DNA from: Gammaproteobacteria bacterium HGW-Gammaproteobacteria-1
GTDB lineage: Bacteria; Pseudomonadota; Gammaproteobacteria; Thiohalomonadales; Thiohalomonadaceae
Length of the DNA stretch: 64,000 nt
Reading direction: 5' to 3'
Assembly (NCBI GenBank): GCA_002840095.1
Contig: PGZL01000007.1
Location: forward strand, 1-64,000
The position numbers and the translations under genes were made by a program. This document shows positions 9,759 to 18,096 of the stretch, piece by piece. The first letter of the stretch is position 1. The number at the start of each line of letters is the position of its first letter. Under the pieces are notes generated by a model, which was given only the letters and a program-made list of their open reading frames with translations, was not told the origin of the DNA and made no database searches.

Positions 9759-9774
9759 ATTGACCCACAAAAGT

Positions 9775-9855
9775 GATTAACCACGGGGCACGCGGGGTAC
9801 ACCGGGATATATAACTGCGTTTCCCCGTGCTCCCCGTGTGCCCCGTGGCTCAATC
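9775..9855. repeat. CCACGGGG-type inverted element (asd/usg)
   Basis: Left arm gattaaccacggggcacgcgggg and right arm ccccgtgtgccccgtggctcaatc are near-perfect reverse complements built from 9-bp ccacggggc/acrcggggt units. The outer gatt/aatc ends also pair. Same architecture as the class B elements but a wholly different unit. It fills the asd-usg gap. Confidence 0.85.
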
Positions 9856-9861
9856 TTTTAC

Positions 9862-10974
9862 TCAGCCTTCCAGCAGGATGCGCAGCATGCGGCGCAGCGG
9901 CTCGGCGGCGCCCCACAGCAGCTGGTCGCCGACGGTGAAGGCGGAAAGATACTCCTTGCCCATGTTGAGCTTGCGCATGCGGCCCACCGGTACGGTGAGG
10001 GTGCCGGTGACGGCGGCCGGGGTCAGCTGCTCCATGGTGATCTGGCGATCATTGGGCACCACCTTCACCCAGTCGTTGTGGGCGGCGATGATGCCGTGGA
10101 TCTCGTCCAACGGCACGTCCCTGGTCATCTTGATGGTCAGCGCCTGGCTGTGGCAGCGCATGGCGCCGACGCGCACGCACAGGCCGTCGATGGGGATCTG
10201 GCGGTCGGAGCGACCCAGGATCTTGTTGCACTCCACCTGCGCCTTCCACTCCTCCTTGGACTGGCCCGATTCCAGCTGCACGTCGATCCACGGGATCAGC
10301 GAGCCGGCCAGGGGCACCGGCCAGGCATCCAGCGGGTAGCGGTCGGAACGGATGAAATCGGCCACCTTGCGGTCGATCTCCAGAATGGCGGAGGCAGGGT
10401 CGTCGAGCAGGGACTTCACCTCGCCGTTGACGGCGCCCATCTGCTGGATCAGCTCGCGCATGTTGCGCGCACCGGCGCCGGAGGCCGCCTGGTAGGTCTG
10501 CGGGGCGATCCACTCCACCAGGCCCTTTTCGAACAGGCCGCCGATGGCCATCAGCATCAGGGACACGGTGCAGTTGCCGCCGACGTAGGTCTTGATGCCC
10601 TTGGCCAGGCCGTCCTTGATGACATTCTTGTTGACCGGGTCGAGGATGATGATCGCGTCATCCTTCATGCGCAGGGTGGAGGCGGCGTCAATCCAGTAGC
10701 CCTTCCAGCCGGCGGCCATCAGCTGCGGATACACCTCCTTGGTGTAGTCGCCGCCCTGGCAGGTGATGATCACGTCCATCGCCTTCAGCTCGTCGATGCT
10801 GTTGGCGTCCTTCAGCGGCGGCACGTCCTTGCCGATGTCGGGGCCCTTGCCGCCCACGTTGGACGTGGTGAAGAACACCGGATCGATGAGGTCGAAATCC
10901 TTCTCTTCGCGCATGCGCCCCATCAGCACCGAACCGACCATACCGCGCCAACCGACCAAGCCTACCCGCTTCAT
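9862..10974 (-). CDS. asd: Aspartate-semialdehyde dehydrogenase
   Basis: Reduces aspartyl phosphate to aspartate semialdehyde, the branch point for lysine, threonine, methionine and diaminopimelate. The 370-aa product starts [18 protein letters not shown] (NADP-binding glycine loop). It has the nucleophile in [13 protein letters not shown] and the [16 protein letters not shown] segment. It belongs to the Gram-negative Asd subgroup of about 370 aa. The ATG at 10974 is chosen over an upstream in-frame start at 11001 because family members begin MK-VG(L/F)VGWRGMVGS. It follows leuB in the leuCDB-asd-usg order. Confidence 0.96.
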   Translation of the reverse strand: MKRVGLVGWRGMVGSVLMGRMREEKDFDLIDPVFFTTSNVGGKGPDIGKDVPPLKDANSIDELKAMDVIITCQGGDYTKEVYPQLMAAGWKGYWIDAASTLRMKDDAIIILDPVNKNVIKDGLAKGIKTYVGGNCTVSLMLMAIGGLFEKGLVEWIAPQTYQAASGAGARNMRELIQQMGAVNGEVKSLLDDPASAILEIDRKVADFIRSDRYPLDAWPVPLAGSLIPWIDVQLESGQSKEEWKAQVECNKILGRSDRQIPIDGLCVRVGAMRCHSQALTIKMTRDVPLDEIHGIIAAHNDWVKVVPNDRQITMEQLTPAAVTGTLTVPVGRMRKLNMGKEYLSAFTVGDQLLWGAAEPLRRMLRILLEG

Positions 10975-10997
10975 GTCTCGTTCCTCTTGAAATAAAA

Positions 10998-11074
10998 CCA
11001 TTTAACGCAGAGACGCAGAGGTCGCAGAGAAAAACAACACCGCCATCTTTTCTCTGCGTCTCTGCGTTGGATGT
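10998..11074. repeat. Class B inverted octad element (leuB/asd)
   Basis: Left arm tttaacgcagagacgcagag plus gtcgcagag, right arm tctctgcgtctctgcgttgg, spacer about 20 bp. The right arm runs directly into the leuB stop codon, whose TAA begins the next base. It covers essentially the whole leuB-asd gap. Confidence 0.9.
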
Positions 11075-12139
11075 TTAATTCAATGCCGCCACCACGGCGT
11101 CGCCCATTTCGCTGCACGACACCTTCTTCGTTCCCGCCGTGTGGATGTCGGCGGTACGGATACCCTGCGCCAGTACCTTGCGCACCGCCGCCTCGATGCG
11201 TCCGGCGTTCGCTTCATCACCGAAGGTGTAGCGCAGCATCATAGCGGCCGAAAGGATGGTGGCCAAGGGATTGGCGATGTTCTTGCCGGCGATATCCGGC
11301 GCCGAGCCGTGAATCGGCTCGTACATGCCCTTGTTGTTTTCATCCAGGGAGGCCGAGGGCAGCATGCCGATGGAACCGGACAGCATGGAGGCCTGATCGG
11401 ACAGAATGTCGCCGAAGATGTTGCCGGTGACGATGACGTCGAACTGCTTGGGCCACTTCACCAGCTGCATCGCCGCATTGTCCACGTACATATGGGACAA
11501 TTCGACCTCGGGGTAATCCTTACTGACCTCCAACACCACCTCTTTCCACAGCTCGGAGCACTCCAGCACGTTGGCCTTCTCCACCGAGCACAGCTTTTTG
11601 CCGCGCTTCATGGCGATGTCGAAAGCCACGCGCGCCACGCGGCGCACCTCGGACTCGGAGTAGATCATGGTGTTGAAGCCGACGCGCTCGCCGTTGCGTA
11701 TTTCAATACCGCGCGGCTGGCCGAAATACACGTCGCCGGTGAGCTCACGCACGATCATGATGTCCAGACCGGAGACCACTTCCGGCTTGAGCGAGGAGGA
11801 CTCGGCCAGCTCCGGATACAGCAGCGCCGGACGCAGGTTGGCGAACAGGTTCAGTTCCTTGCGAATACGCAGCAAACCACGCTCGGGACGCAGCGGACGA
11901 TCCAGTTTGTCGTACTGCGGACCGCCCACGGCGCCGAGCAGCACCGCATCGGCGGCGCGCGCCAGCTTGAGGGTGGCCTCGGGCAGCGGGTCGCCGGCGG
12001 TGTCATAACCGGCGCCGCCGATGGCGGCCTCTTCCATCTCGATGTTCAGCTCCGGCATCGCCTTGAGCACCTTCACCGCCTGGGCCACGATCTCCGGGCC
12101 GATACCGTCACCGGGCAATACCGCAATCTTCTTGGTCAT
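11075..12139 (-). CDS. leuB: 3-isopropylmalate dehydrogenase
   Basis: NAD-dependent oxidative decarboxylation of 3-isopropylmalate in leucine synthesis. From ATG 12139 the product is 354 aa, with aaggaa 6 bases upstream deciding this start over 12157. It opens [18 protein letters not shown] and contains the substrate/metal motifs [39 protein letters not shown] and the [25 protein letters not shown] cofactor region. It is the third leu gene in the leuC-leuD-leuB order. Each junction of this series holds a class B hairpin. Confidence 0.97.
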   Translation of the reverse strand: MTKKIAVLPGDGIGPEIVAQAVKVLKAMPELNIEMEEAAIGGAGYDTAGDPLPEATLKLARAADAVLLGAVGGPQYDKLDRPLRPERGLLRIRKELNLFANLRPALLYPELAESSSLKPEVVSGLDIMIVRELTGDVYFGQPRGIEIRNGERVGFNTMIYSESEVRRVARVAFDIAMKRGKKLCSVEKANVLECSELWKEVVLEVSKDYPEVELSHMYVDNAAMQLVKWPKQFDVIVTGNIFGDILSDQASMLSGSIGMLPSASLDENNKGMYEPIHGSAPDIAGKNIANPLATILSAAMMLRYTFGDEANAGRIEAAVRKVLAQGIRTADIHTAGTKKVSCSEMGDAVVAALN

Positions 12140-12160
12140 ATCGTATTCCTTGGACATTCA

Positions 12161-12258
12161 AAATCTAACGCAGAGGCGCAGAGACGCGGAGGACGCAGAG
12201 AAAACCCTATTTCCTCTCATTCTTCTCTGCGCCTCTGTGTCTCTGCGTTGGGTGTTTG
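12161..12258. repeat. Class B inverted octad element (leuD/leuB)
   Basis: Left arm taacgcag-aggcgcag-agacgcgg-aggacgcag-agaaaa; right arm ttctctgcgcctctgtgtc followed by tctgcgttgggtgtttg. The right arm ends one base before the leuD stop codon. A spacer of about 25 bp separates the arms. It lies inside the leu operon. Confidence 0.9.
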
Positions 12259-12897
12259 TCACGCAAACAGCCAGGGCGCTTCCTGGCGGCGGCGCGTCTC
12301 GTAGGCCTTGATTTCGTCCACATGCTGCAGGGTCAGGCCGATGTCGTCCAGGCCGTTGAGCAGGCAGTGCTTGCGGAAGGCATCGACCTCGAACGGGATC
12401 ACCTCGCCGCCCGGCGTGGTGATGGTCTGCGCCGCCAGGTCCACCGTCAACTGATAGCCTTCCGTCGCCGCCGTTTCCTTGAACAACCGTTCGACGATGG
12501 CGCCGTCCAGCTTGATGGGCAGCAGGCCGTTCTTGAAGCAGTTGTTGAAGAAGATGTCGGCGAAGCTCGGCGCGATGATGACGCGGAAGCCGTAATCCTC
12601 CAGCGCCCACGGCGCGTGCTCACGGGAGGAGCCGCAACCGAAGTTGTCGCGTGCCAGCAGAATCTTCGCCCCCTGGTAGCGCGGCTGGTTGAGCACGAAA
12701 TCCGGGTTGAGCGGGCGCCCGGAGTTGTCCATGCCCGGCTCGCCGTGGTCGAGATAACGCCATTCGTCGAACAGGTTGGGGCCGAAGCCGCTGCGCTTGA
12801 TCGACTTGAGGAACTGCTTGGGGATGATGGCGTCGGTGTCCACGTTGGGACGATCCATCGGCGCCACGATGCCGGTCACCTTGTTCAATTTTTCCAT
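12259..12897 (-). CDS. leuD: 3-isopropylmalate dehydratase small subunit
   Basis: Swivel-domain partner of LeuC in the isomerisation of 2- to 3-isopropylmalate. The 212-aa protein has the LeuD signatures [32 protein letters not shown] and [18 protein letters not shown]. Length and ATG start are normal ([19 protein letters not shown]). It is flanked on both sides by class B elements within the leucine operon. Confidence 0.97.
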   Translation of the reverse strand: MEKLNKVTGIVAPMDRPNVDTDAIIPKQFLKSIKRSGFGPNLFDEWRYLDHGEPGMDNSGRPLNPDFVLNQPRYQGAKILLARDNFGCGSSREHAPWALEDYGFRVIIAPSFADIFFNNCFKNGLLPIKLDGAIVERLFKETAATEGYQLTVDLAAQTITTPGGEVIPFEVDAFRKHCLLNGLDDIGLTLQHVDEIKAYETRRRQEAPWLFA

Positions 12898-12902
12898 ATT
12901 AA

Positions 12903-13001
12903 AACCTCTTCAACGCAGAGACGCAGAGGCGCAGAGGACGCAGAGAAAATCCCATTCAGTTCTGTTTCTCTGCGCCTCTGCGCCTCTGCGTTGGGTTGCA
13001 T
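12903..13001. repeat. Class B inverted octad element (leuC/leuD)
   Basis: The cleanest class B copy: left arm caacgcag-agacgcag-aggcgcag-aggacgcag-agaaaat; right arm tttctctgcgcctctgcgc followed by ctctgcgttgggttg. Arms of about 35 bp pair with few mismatches around a spacer of some 15 bp. It occupies the entire gap between leuC and leuD. Confidence 0.92.
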
Positions 13002-13003
13002 AC

Positions 13004-14407
13004 TCAAAATTCCCGCACGTCGACGAAATGACCGGCAATCGCTGCCGCGGCCGCCATGGCCGGGCTGACCAGGTGGGTGCGCCCGCCCTGCCCTTGCCGC
13101 CCTTCAAAATTACGGTTGGAGGTGGAGGCACAGCGCTCGCCGGGCTCCAGGCGGTCGGCATTCATCGCGAGACACATGGAGCAGCCCGGCTCGCGCCATT
13201 CGAAACCGGCGCCGATGAACACCTTGTCCAGGCCCTCCGCCTCGGCCTGCTGCTTGACCAGGCCGGAGCCCGGCACGATCAGCACCTGCTTGACGTTGGC
13301 GGCCTTCCTGCGCCCCTTGATCACCGCCGCGGCGGCGCGGAAGTCCTCGATGCGCGCGTTGGTGCAGGAGCCGATGAACACCACGTCCACCGGAATGGCG
13401 GTGATCGGCGTGTTGGCTTCCAGGCCCATGTACTTGAGGGCGGCGCGCATGCCGGTGGCCTTCACCGCATCCGGCTCCTGCGCCGGATCCGGCACCTTGC
13501 CGTCCACCGCCACCACCATCTCGGGCGAGGTGCCCCAGGTGACCATGGGTTTGATCTTGCCTGCGTCGAGCCGGACGATGCGGTCGAAATCGGCGTCGAA
13601 GTCCGAGTGCAGGTTGAACCAGGAGGCCACCGCCTGATCCCACAGGTCGCCCTTGGGGGCATAGGGCTTGCCGTACAGATAGTCGATGGTGGTTTCGTCC
13701 ACCGCCACCATGCCGGCACGGGCGCCGGCCTCGATGGCCATGTTGCACACCGTCATGCGCCCTTCCATGGACAGGGCGCGGATCGCCTCGCCGCCGAACT
13801 CGATGGCGTAGCCGGTGCCGCCGGCGGTGCCGATCTCGCCGATGATGGCCAGCACGATGTCCTTGGCGGTGACGCCGGGGCCGACGTGGCCGTCCACCGA
13901 CACCAGCATGTTCTTCGACTTCTTCTGCACCAGGCACTGGGTGGCGAGCACATGCTCCACCTCGGAGGTACCGATGCCGTGGGCCAGGGCGCCGAAGGCG
14001 CCGTGGGTCGATGTATGGGAGTCGCCGCACACCACGGTCATGCCGGGCAGGGTGCCGCCCTCCTCCGGACCGACCACGTGGACGATGCCCTGGCGCACGT
14101 CACCCATGGGGAAATAGGTCAGGCCGAACTCGCGCACGTTGGCGTCCAGGGTCTCCACCTGGGTGCGGGCAATGGGGTCGGTAATCCCCTTGCTGCGGTC
14201 GTCGGTGGGCACGTTGTGATCGGGCGTGGCCAGCACGGTGTCTTTGCGCCACGGCTGGCGCCCGGCCAGACGCAGCCCTTCGAAGGCCTGCGGCGAGGTA
14301 ACTTCATGCACCAGGTGGCGATCGATATACAGCAGGCAGGTGCCGTCGTCGTCACAGCGCACCACGTGGGCATCCCACAATTTGTCGTACAGCGTCTTTC
14401 CGGCCAT
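13004..14407 (-). CDS. leuC: 3-isopropylmalate dehydratase large subunit
   Basis: Aconitase-family [4Fe-4S] subunit of isopropylmalate isomerase. The 467-aa product has the cluster cysteines in [14 protein letters not shown] and [10 protein letters not shown]. It also has the [32 protein letters not shown] region and the [21 protein letters not shown] end typical of LeuC. It is the first gene of the leucine operon; a LysR-type regulator is divergent from it across a 197-bp gap, which suggests control of leucine synthesis by that regulator. Confidence 0.97.
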   Translation of the reverse strand: MAGKTLYDKLWDAHVVRCDDDGTCLLYIDRHLVHEVTSPQAFEGLRLAGRQPWRKDTVLATPDHNVPTDDRSKGITDPIARTQVETLDANVREFGLTYFPMGDVRQGIVHVVGPEEGGTLPGMTVVCGDSHTSTHGAFGALAHGIGTSEVEHVLATQCLVQKKSKNMLVSVDGHVGPGVTAKDIVLAIIGEIGTAGGTGYAIEFGGEAIRALSMEGRMTVCNMAIEAGARAGMVAVDETTIDYLYGKPYAPKGDLWDQAVASWFNLHSDFDADFDRIVRLDAGKIKPMVTWGTSPEMVVAVDGKVPDPAQEPDAVKATGMRAALKYMGLEANTPITAIPVDVVFIGSCTNARIEDFRAAAAVIKGRRKAANVKQVLIVPGSGLVKQQAEAEGLDKVFIGAGFEWREPGCSMCLAMNADRLEPGERCASTSNRNFEGRQGQGGRTHLVSPAMAAAAAIAGHFVDVREF

Positions 14408-14471
14408 TACCTACTCCTCTTGCAATGGGGCCATCCTAGCCCCGCATCATCCATGACACAAATTCATTAAT

Positions 14472-14497
14472 TTCATATACTGAATTCCCATATGGAA
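14472..14497. promoter_or_regulatory. Possible LysR-type operator between leuC and the regulator
   Basis: An imperfect dyad, ttcatat-N11-atatggaa, in an AT-rich stretch 65-90 bp upstream of leuC. Interrupted dyads of this type in a divergent LysR/target gap are usual LysR binding sites. No consensus promoter hexamers could be placed with certainty. Confidence 0.35.
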
Positions 14498-14498
14498 T

Positions 14499-14604
14499 AC
14501 TCAAAACCTAACGCATCGGCGCAGAGACGCCGAGGGCGCAGAGAACGAACAATCAACTCATGTTTTCTCTGCGCCTCTGCGCCTCTGCGTTAAAGTCTTT
14601 CAAA
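14499..14604. repeat. Class B inverted octad element abutting the LysR start
   Basis: Left arm ctaacgcatcggcgcagag plus acgccgagggcgcagag; right arm ctctgcgcctctgcgcctctgcgttaaag. The right arm ends a few bases before the ATG at 14605, so it occupies the place where the ribosome site of the regulator should be. Confidence 0.88.
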
Positions 14605-15480
14605 ATGGACATCAGCGCCCTGCAAGCCTTTCTCGCCGTCGCCGAGACCGCCTCCTTCTCCCAGGCGGCGGAGCGGCTGTTCCTGACCCAGCCGGCGGTG
14701 AGCAAGCGCATCGCCGCGCTGGAGGCGGAGCTGGGCACGGCGTTGTTCGACCGCGTCGGCCGCCAGGTGGGGCTGACCGAGGCAGGCCGCGCCCTGCTGC
14801 CGCGGGCGCGGCGCATCGTCGACGAACTGGAAGACAGCCGCCGCGCCATCGCCAACCTGTCCGGGAAGATAGAGGGCCGTCTGTCCTTCGGCACCAGCCA
14901 TCACATCGGCCTGCACCGCCTGCCGCCGGTATTGCGCGCCTATCACCAGCGCTACCCGCAGGTGGCCCTGGACATCCAGTTCATGGATTCGGAACAGGCC
15001 TGCCAGGCGGTGCTGCGCGGCGAACTGGAGCTGGGTGTGGTGACCCTGCCCACGGTCACGCCGCCGAGCCTGGAGACGCAGGTGGTCTGGCACGACAGCC
15101 TCGCCGTGGTCGTTGCCGCCGGCCACGACCTGGCCGGCAAGGCGCGGCCCACCCTGCGCGACCTCGCGCAGTGGCCCGCCATCATGCCGGCGCACGGCAC
15201 CTATACCCGCGAAATTGTCGAGGCCGCCTTCCGCCGCGAAGGACTTGCGCCGCAGGTCAGCATGTCGACCAATTACCTGGAGACCATCAAGATGCTGGTG
15301 GCGGTGGGCCTGGGCTGGAGCGTACTGCCGCGCACCATGCTCGACGCGCAATTGGCGGCACTGGAACTCCCCGCGCTCAAGCTTGAACGCCAGCTGGGCC
15401 TGGTCACCCATACCGGCCGCAGCCTGTCCAATGCCGCCCGGGCCTTGCAGCAGCTGCTGTTGGAGGAACCGCCGCCATGA
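14605..15480 (+). CDS. LysR-family transcriptional regulator
   Basis: DNA-binding regulator of 291 aa. Residues 1-60 form the winged helix-turn-helix (MDISALQAFLAVAETASFSQ, then LTQPAVSKRIAALEAELG); the rest is the periplasmic-binding-like effector domain. The ATG at 14605 is chosen because it is the canonical LysR start; the frame is open further upstream only through the class B repeat. It is divergent from leuC, so leucine operon control by 2-isopropylmalate or a similar effector is plausible but inferred. Its stop overlaps the next ATG (ATGA at 15477). No ribosome site is visible, which is odd. Confidence 0.9.
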   Translation: MDISALQAFLAVAETASFSQAAERLFLTQPAVSKRIAALEAELGTALFDRVGRQVGLTEAGRALLPRARRIVDELEDSRRAIANLSGKIEGRLSFGTSHHIGLHRLPPVLRAYHQRYPQVALDIQFMDSEQACQAVLRGELELGVVTLPTVTPPSLETQVVWHDSLAVVVAAGHDLAGKARPTLRDLAQWPAIMPAHGTYTREIVEAAFRREGLAPQVSMSTNYLETIKMLVAVGLGWSVLPRTMLDAQLAALELPALKLERQLGLVTHTGRSLSNAARALQQLLLEEPPP

Positions 15481-15983
15481 CCCTGCTGGGAGACTGGCAC
15501 GCCGATCCGCTGGACATGGAGGCGGCCCGTACGCTGCTGGCCGCGGCGCAGCAGCGGCGACGCCGCGGCACGCGCCAACGCCGCTGCCGCACCTGCCAGT
15601 TGCAGGAGATGATTGCCCGTTACTGGCTGGGTGAGGATATCGCCATGCTGTACCGGGACGCCGCGCCGTTGCTGCAGGGCAGCGCCCACGGCCGTGCCCT
15701 GCTGGAACTGGTCGTGGGGCAATTGTTGCAGAGCCGCCGCCGACGCGGTGCGCAGCAGCACCTGGAACGCGGCTTTCATCTGGGCAGCCGCCTGTTCACC
15801 CCCGCCGACTACCTGGCCGTGCTCAACCGCCACCAGCTGCTGGCGCGCCTGCCGCCGGGCGATGCGCCCCAGCCGGCGGCGACGCTGGCGCAGCTGCTCG
15901 TCACGGCCCGGGTCATTGAACGACTGGAAGGGCGCGCGCGGCGGCCACACGGAAAGCACGATCCGACGGATTTGTACGGCTAG
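15477..15983 (+). CDS. Unknown 168-aa protein coupled to the LysR regulator
   Basis: I do not recognise the family. The product is rich in Leu, Ala and Arg and predicted all-helical, with a basic patch (AAAQQRRRRGTRQRRCRTCQ) containing a CxxC pair. A second arginine cluster (QSRRRRGAQQHLERGFHLG) follows, then a helical C-terminus. It has no signal peptide or membrane helix. Overlap of its ATG with the LysR stop (ATGA) means the two are translated together, so it may act with the regulator. It ends in TAG immediately before the 11-unit TTACAAG array. Confidence 0.7.
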   Translation: MTLLGDWHADPLDMEAARTLLAAAQQRRRRGTRQRRCRTCQLQEMIARYWLGEDIAMLYRDAAPLLQGSAHGRALLELVVGQLLQSRRRRGAQQHLERGFHLGSRLFTPADYLAVLNRHQLLARLPPGDAPQPAATLAQLLVTARVIERLEGRARRPHGKHDPTDLYG

Positions 15984-15985
15984 GA

Positions 15986-16110
15986 AGTTACAAGTTACAA
16001 GTTACAAGTTACAAGTTACAAGTTACAAGTTACAAGTTACAAGTTACAAGTTACAAGTTACAAGTAAGACCCAGTCTATTCTTGTCTTGTAACTTGCTAC
16101 TTGTTGCTTG
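15986..16110. repeat. Class A element with 11 perfect TTACAAG heptads
   Basis: Positions 15987-16065 are about eleven uninterrupted copies of the heptad GTTACAA. After a spacer (gacccagtctatt) comes a short right arm, cttgtcttgtaacttgctac and ttgttgcttg, the reverse complement of four diverged units. The array fills the junction between two convergent genes. One arm has expanded and is perfect; the other is short and diverged. Confidence 0.95.
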
Positions 16111-16113
16111 CCG

Positions 16114-17238
16114 CTATTCTTTTAACCACCGCCAGCCGATGACGAAGGCCAGCGCGCTCAGGCCGGCCGCAATGACGAAGGCCGCCTCCGCCCCCAGCGA
16201 TTCCCACACCGCACCGCTGTAGTAACTGCCCAGGGCGCCGCCGGCACCGAAGGACAGCGAGGCGTACAGTGCCTGGCCGCGCCCTTGCAGGCGGCCGGGA
16301 AAAAATTTGTGGAACAGCGCTATGGCCGTGGCGTGGTAGACGCCGAAGCTGGCGGCGTGCAGTGTCTGCGCCGCAAGCACGATGGGCAGCGACTGCGGGT
16401 AGTGTCCGATGAGCAGCCAGCGCAAGGTCGTCAACACCATGCTCGTCAGCAGCAGGCTGCGCAGGCCGTAGCCGGCCACCAGGCGCGGCATCAGCAGGAA
16501 TATCCCCACCTCCGCCACCACCCCCAGGGCCCACAGTTGGCCGATGGCGCTGCGCGTATAGCCGTGGCCCTCCATGTACAGGGTGTAGAAGGTGTAATAG
16601 GGGCCGTGGCTCGCCTGCATCAGGAAACACACCGCCAGCAGCGCCAGCACCTGGGGTTTCAGCAACACCCGGCGCAGCGACTCGACCGGGGGCGGGTGCG
16701 GCGTACCGTCCTGGCGCGGCGCCAGCAGGCTGGCCAGCAATATGCCCACGAACAGCGCCAGCATCACCCCCGGCACGATCCCGGCATCGAAGCGATCGAG
16801 CAGCGGCCCCATGCCGGCCACCGTGGCGATGAAGCCGATGGACCCCCACAGGCGGATGGAACTGTAGCGATGCTGCTGCTCGCCCAGGTGGCTGAGGGTG
16901 TTGGCCTCGAACTGCGGCAGCACCGCATTCCAGAAGAAGCTGAACAGCACCATCACCAGCGCCGTAGGCCAGTAGCCGTCGACGAAAAAGATGGCGCCGA
17001 AGGTGACCAGGGCCAGCAAGGCGCCGGCGCGCACCACGCCCAGGCGCAGCCCGGTGTGATCGGCGATCCAGCCCCAGATGTTGGGCGAGACGATCTTGGT
17101 GGCCATGAGCAGCGCCATCAGCTCGCCGATTTGCGCCGCGCCGAAGCCCTGGTGCTTGAGATACAGGCTCCAGTAGGGCACCAGCACGCCGAGGCTGGCG
17201 AAGTGGAAGAGATAGAAGGTGGAGAGGCGCCAGTACAT
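16114..17238 (-). CDS. Major facilitator superfamily transporter (HcaT/PPP-like)
   Basis: Twelve-helix inner-membrane transporter of 374 aa. The N-terminus YWRLSTFYLFHFASLGVLVP, then YWSLYLKHQGFGAAQIGELM, and WGWIADHTGLRLGVVR in the loop between helices 2 and 3 match the phenylpropionate permease (HcaT) branch of the MFS. The substrate cannot be told from sequence. The start is ATG 17238, one codon after a TTG in the same frame. It is flanked by class A elements on both sides. Confidence 0.85.
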   Translation of the reverse strand: MYWRLSTFYLFHFASLGVLVPYWSLYLKHQGFGAAQIGELMALLMATKIVSPNIWGWIADHTGLRLGVVRAGALLALVTFGAIFFVDGYWPTALVMVLFSFFWNAVLPQFEANTLSHLGEQQHRYSSIRLWGSIGFIATVAGMGPLLDRFDAGIVPGVMLALFVGILLASLLAPRQDGTPHPPPVESLRRVLLKPQVLALLAVCFLMQASHGPYYTFYTLYMEGHGYTRSAIGQLWALGVVAEVGIFLLMPRLVAGYGLRSLLLTSMVLTTLRWLLIGHYPQSLPIVLAAQTLHAASFGVYHATAIALFHKFFPGRLQGRGQALYASLSFGAGGALGSYYSGAVWESLGAEAAFVIAAGLSALAFVIGWRWLKE

Positions 17239-17245
17239 CAAATCA

Positions 17246-17328
17246 GTCTCAAGTTACAAGTTGCAAGTGACAAGTTGAAAACAAGAACAGCCTTTTCTTG
17301 TCACTTGTAACTTGTCACTTGCAACTTT
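17246..17328. repeat. Class A inverted heptad element (piuC/MFS)
   Basis: Left arm ctcaagttacaagttgcaag plus tgacaag; right arm cttgtcacttgtaacttg plus tcacttgcaac. The core aacaagaacagccttttcttg is related to that of the element at 1136 when read on the other strand (AGAAAAGGCT against AGAAAGGCTT). It fills the gap between the MFS gene and the oxygenase gene and stops 1-2 bases before the latter's stop codon. Confidence 0.88.
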
Positions 17329-17329
17329 C

Positions 17330-18001
17330 TTATACTTCGCTCCACATGCGCACCAGGTTGATGTAGGCATGGTCGACCGCATCGGTCTCCGGCGCGCCGG
17401 CGTTGTCGGCCAGCAGCTTGTTGCGGGCGCCCGCCAGTTCGAACAGGATTTCGCGCTGGGCCGGGTCGCGCACCATGCTCTGGATCCAGCCGATGGAGAC
17501 CAGGCGCACGCCGCGGCTCACCTCGGCCACCTGGTGCAGGGTACCGGAAGGATAGATCACCGCATCGCCCGCCTTGAGCTTGACCTGCTTCTCGCCGAAC
17601 GAAGTGCGCACCACCAGCTCGCCGCCGTCGTATTCCTCCGGCTCGCTGAGAAACAGGGTGAAGGATACGTCGGTACGGTAATGCGGCCCCTGCCCCATCA
17701 CCGGGTCATCCACATGCCAGCCATAGGTCATGCCCGGCGTGTAGCGGGCAAAGATCGGCGTACCCAACTTGAGCGGCAACGCCGCAGTGCGGAAGGTTTC
17801 GCTGCGGTACAGTGCAGTAACCACGATCTGCGCCAACGCATCGCGTTGCGGCTGCTCGCGATCCAGCTCGGTGTTGTGCTTGACCCGCTCCGCCGCGCGG
17901 CCCGCGGAGAGCTTGCCGTCGACAAAGGCCGACTGGTCCAGCACGCGGCGCATGGCCTCCAGTTCGTTGGGCAGCAGGACATCAGGAATGTGCAGCAGCA
18001 T
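17330..18001 (-). CDS. piuC: PKHD-type Fe(II)/2-oxoglutarate dioxygenase (PiuC/YbiX family)
   Basis: Double-stranded beta-helix hydroxylase. The 223-aa product has the iron triad H96-x-D98 (YGWHVDDP) and H156 (PSGTLHQV), plus the 2-oxoglutarate arginine R166 in SRGVRLVSIGWIQS. Family members (PiuC, YbiX) are often linked to TonB iron uptake; no such receptor is nearby, so the role here is open. The N-terminus MLLHIPDVLLPNELEAMR is typical and the length is normal. Confidence 0.93.
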   Translation of the reverse strand: MLLHIPDVLLPNELEAMRRVLDQSAFVDGKLSAGRAAERVKHNTELDREQPQRDALAQIVVTALYRSETFRTAALPLKLGTPIFARYTPGMTYGWHVDDPVMGQGPHYRTDVSFTLFLSEPEEYDGGELVVRTSFGEKQVKLKAGDAVIYPSGTLHQVAEVSRGVRLVSIGWIQSMVRDPAQREILFELAGARNKLLADNAGAPETDAVDHAYINLVRMWSEV

Positions 18002-18017
18002 GGAAACCTCTGAAACA

Positions 18018-18094
18018 TAAAATCCGCCGCGGAGACGCAGAGAAAACTCAGGTCAACACCCTCTGCGTCTCCGCGTCTCTGCGACAGGTTGTTT
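18018..18094. repeat. Class B inverted octad element (aroC/piuC)
   Basis: Left arm ccgccgcggagacgcagag; right arm ctctgcgtctccgcgtctctgcgac; spacer about 15 to 20 bp. It fills the gap between aroC and the oxygenase gene and ends about 3 bases from the aroC stop codon. Confidence 0.87.
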
Positions 18095-18096
18095 GA

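Noticed and set aside
15986-16065. Telomere-like or origin iteron array
   Set aside because: The heptads lie at an ordinary convergent gene junction, have inverted counterparts across the window and no replication gene nearby.
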